Shown here: positions 51,741-51,830 of the stretch, piece after piece
Position numbering within the stretch: position 1 is the stretch's first letter
Layout: each line of letters begins with the position of its first letter
Source: Alterirhizorhabdus solaris
GTDB lineage: Bacteria > Pseudomonadota > Alphaproteobacteria > Sphingomonadales > Sphingomonadaceae
Direction: 5' to 3'
NCBI RefSeq assembly: GCF_007785815.1
Contig: NZ_VNIM01000020.1
Coordinates: forward strand, 1-51,830
DNA length: 51,830 nt
Translations under genes and position numbers: made by a program
Notes under the pieces: generated by a model
The model's database searches: none
Seen by the model: the letters and a program-made list of their open reading frames with translations, nothing else
Told to the model about the DNA's origin: nothing

Positions 51741-51830
51741 GTCCTTGCGACTGCCTCAAATGTTAACTTGTTGCTGGCACGAGGACATGACCAGCAAGGA
51801 GCCGCCGATCTCTTGTCCCGCCCCCTGACC
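51741..51830. other. Window end after the LysR gene
   Basis: Ninety bases without a firm gene. A 13-codon ORF (ATG at 51787, stop before the end) has no support. A TTG at 51812 with GGAG about 11 nt upstream could begin a gene continuing past the window, but too little is visible. Confidence 0.3.

Noticed and set aside
51787-51828. A 13-codon ORF after the LysR gene
   Set aside because: Too short to judge, and without a recognised leader-peptide pattern.

Overview
The window looks like the chromosome of a Sphingomonadales alphaproteobacterium (Sphingomonas or a close relative). The reasons are the very high GC content, a CcrM-type GANTC methyltransferase, an F0 ATP synthase operon with separate b and b' genes and no F1 genes beside it, a promoter matching the alphaproteobacterial EcfG consensus, and a TonB-dependent receptor beside catabolic genes. 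Genus is an inference. No rRNA, tRNA, CRISPR array, insertion sequence or prophage was seen. Coding density is high, and most long antisense reading frames are GC-driven shadows.

Region 1 (1-2852, minus strand) is a sugar-acid block: an IlvD/Edd dehydratase cut by the window edge, an exported aldose 1-epimerase, and a DgoR-like GntR/FCD regulator. Region 2 (3001-17731) is an accessory catabolic block. On the minus strand, in transcription order, it has an epoxide hydrolase, TetR regulator, flavin monooxygenase related to Baeyer-Villiger enzymes, SDR, D-aminoacylase-type amidohydrolase, zinc alcohol dehydrogenase, aldehyde dehydrogenase and two acyl-CoA dehydrogenases. A small unknown gene and a TonB-dependent receptor face away on the plus strand. 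Together they suggest uptake, oxygenation, alcohol-to-acid oxidation and CoA-linked breakdown of a hydrophobic, possibly cyclic compound. The substrate is unknown.

Region 3 (17774-25767) holds GTP-type PEP carboxykinase with its own terminator, two MDR oxidoreductases, a secreted coiled-coil protein behind a near-perfect EcfG promoter, a secreted trypsin-fold protease with a long pro-region, and a thioredoxin-TPR/LON-domain gene pair. Region 4 (25914-31965) is a heavy-metal RND efflux operon (CzcC, CzcB, CzcA) preceded by a small secreted histidine-containing protein.

Region 5 (32010-51740) is mostly housekeeping: RNase HII, CcrM, dihydropteroate synthase, a PRISE-like enone reductase, RadC, the YdbH-YnbE-YdbL lipid-transport set, AtpI-AtpB-AtpE-AtpF'-AtpF, a DUF4337 membrane protein, UvrC, a SemiSWEET protein, RecO, LeuB, glutathione peroxidase, MetZ, ApaG and a LysR regulator.

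The signals most worth checking are six GANTC sites packed into about 120 bp before ccrM; the EcfG-type promoter at 21060; the catabolic cluster, whose monooxygenase has glutamine where Baeyer-Villiger enzymes have the fingerprint histidine; and a leader before metZ with competing hairpins next to the ribosome binding site.
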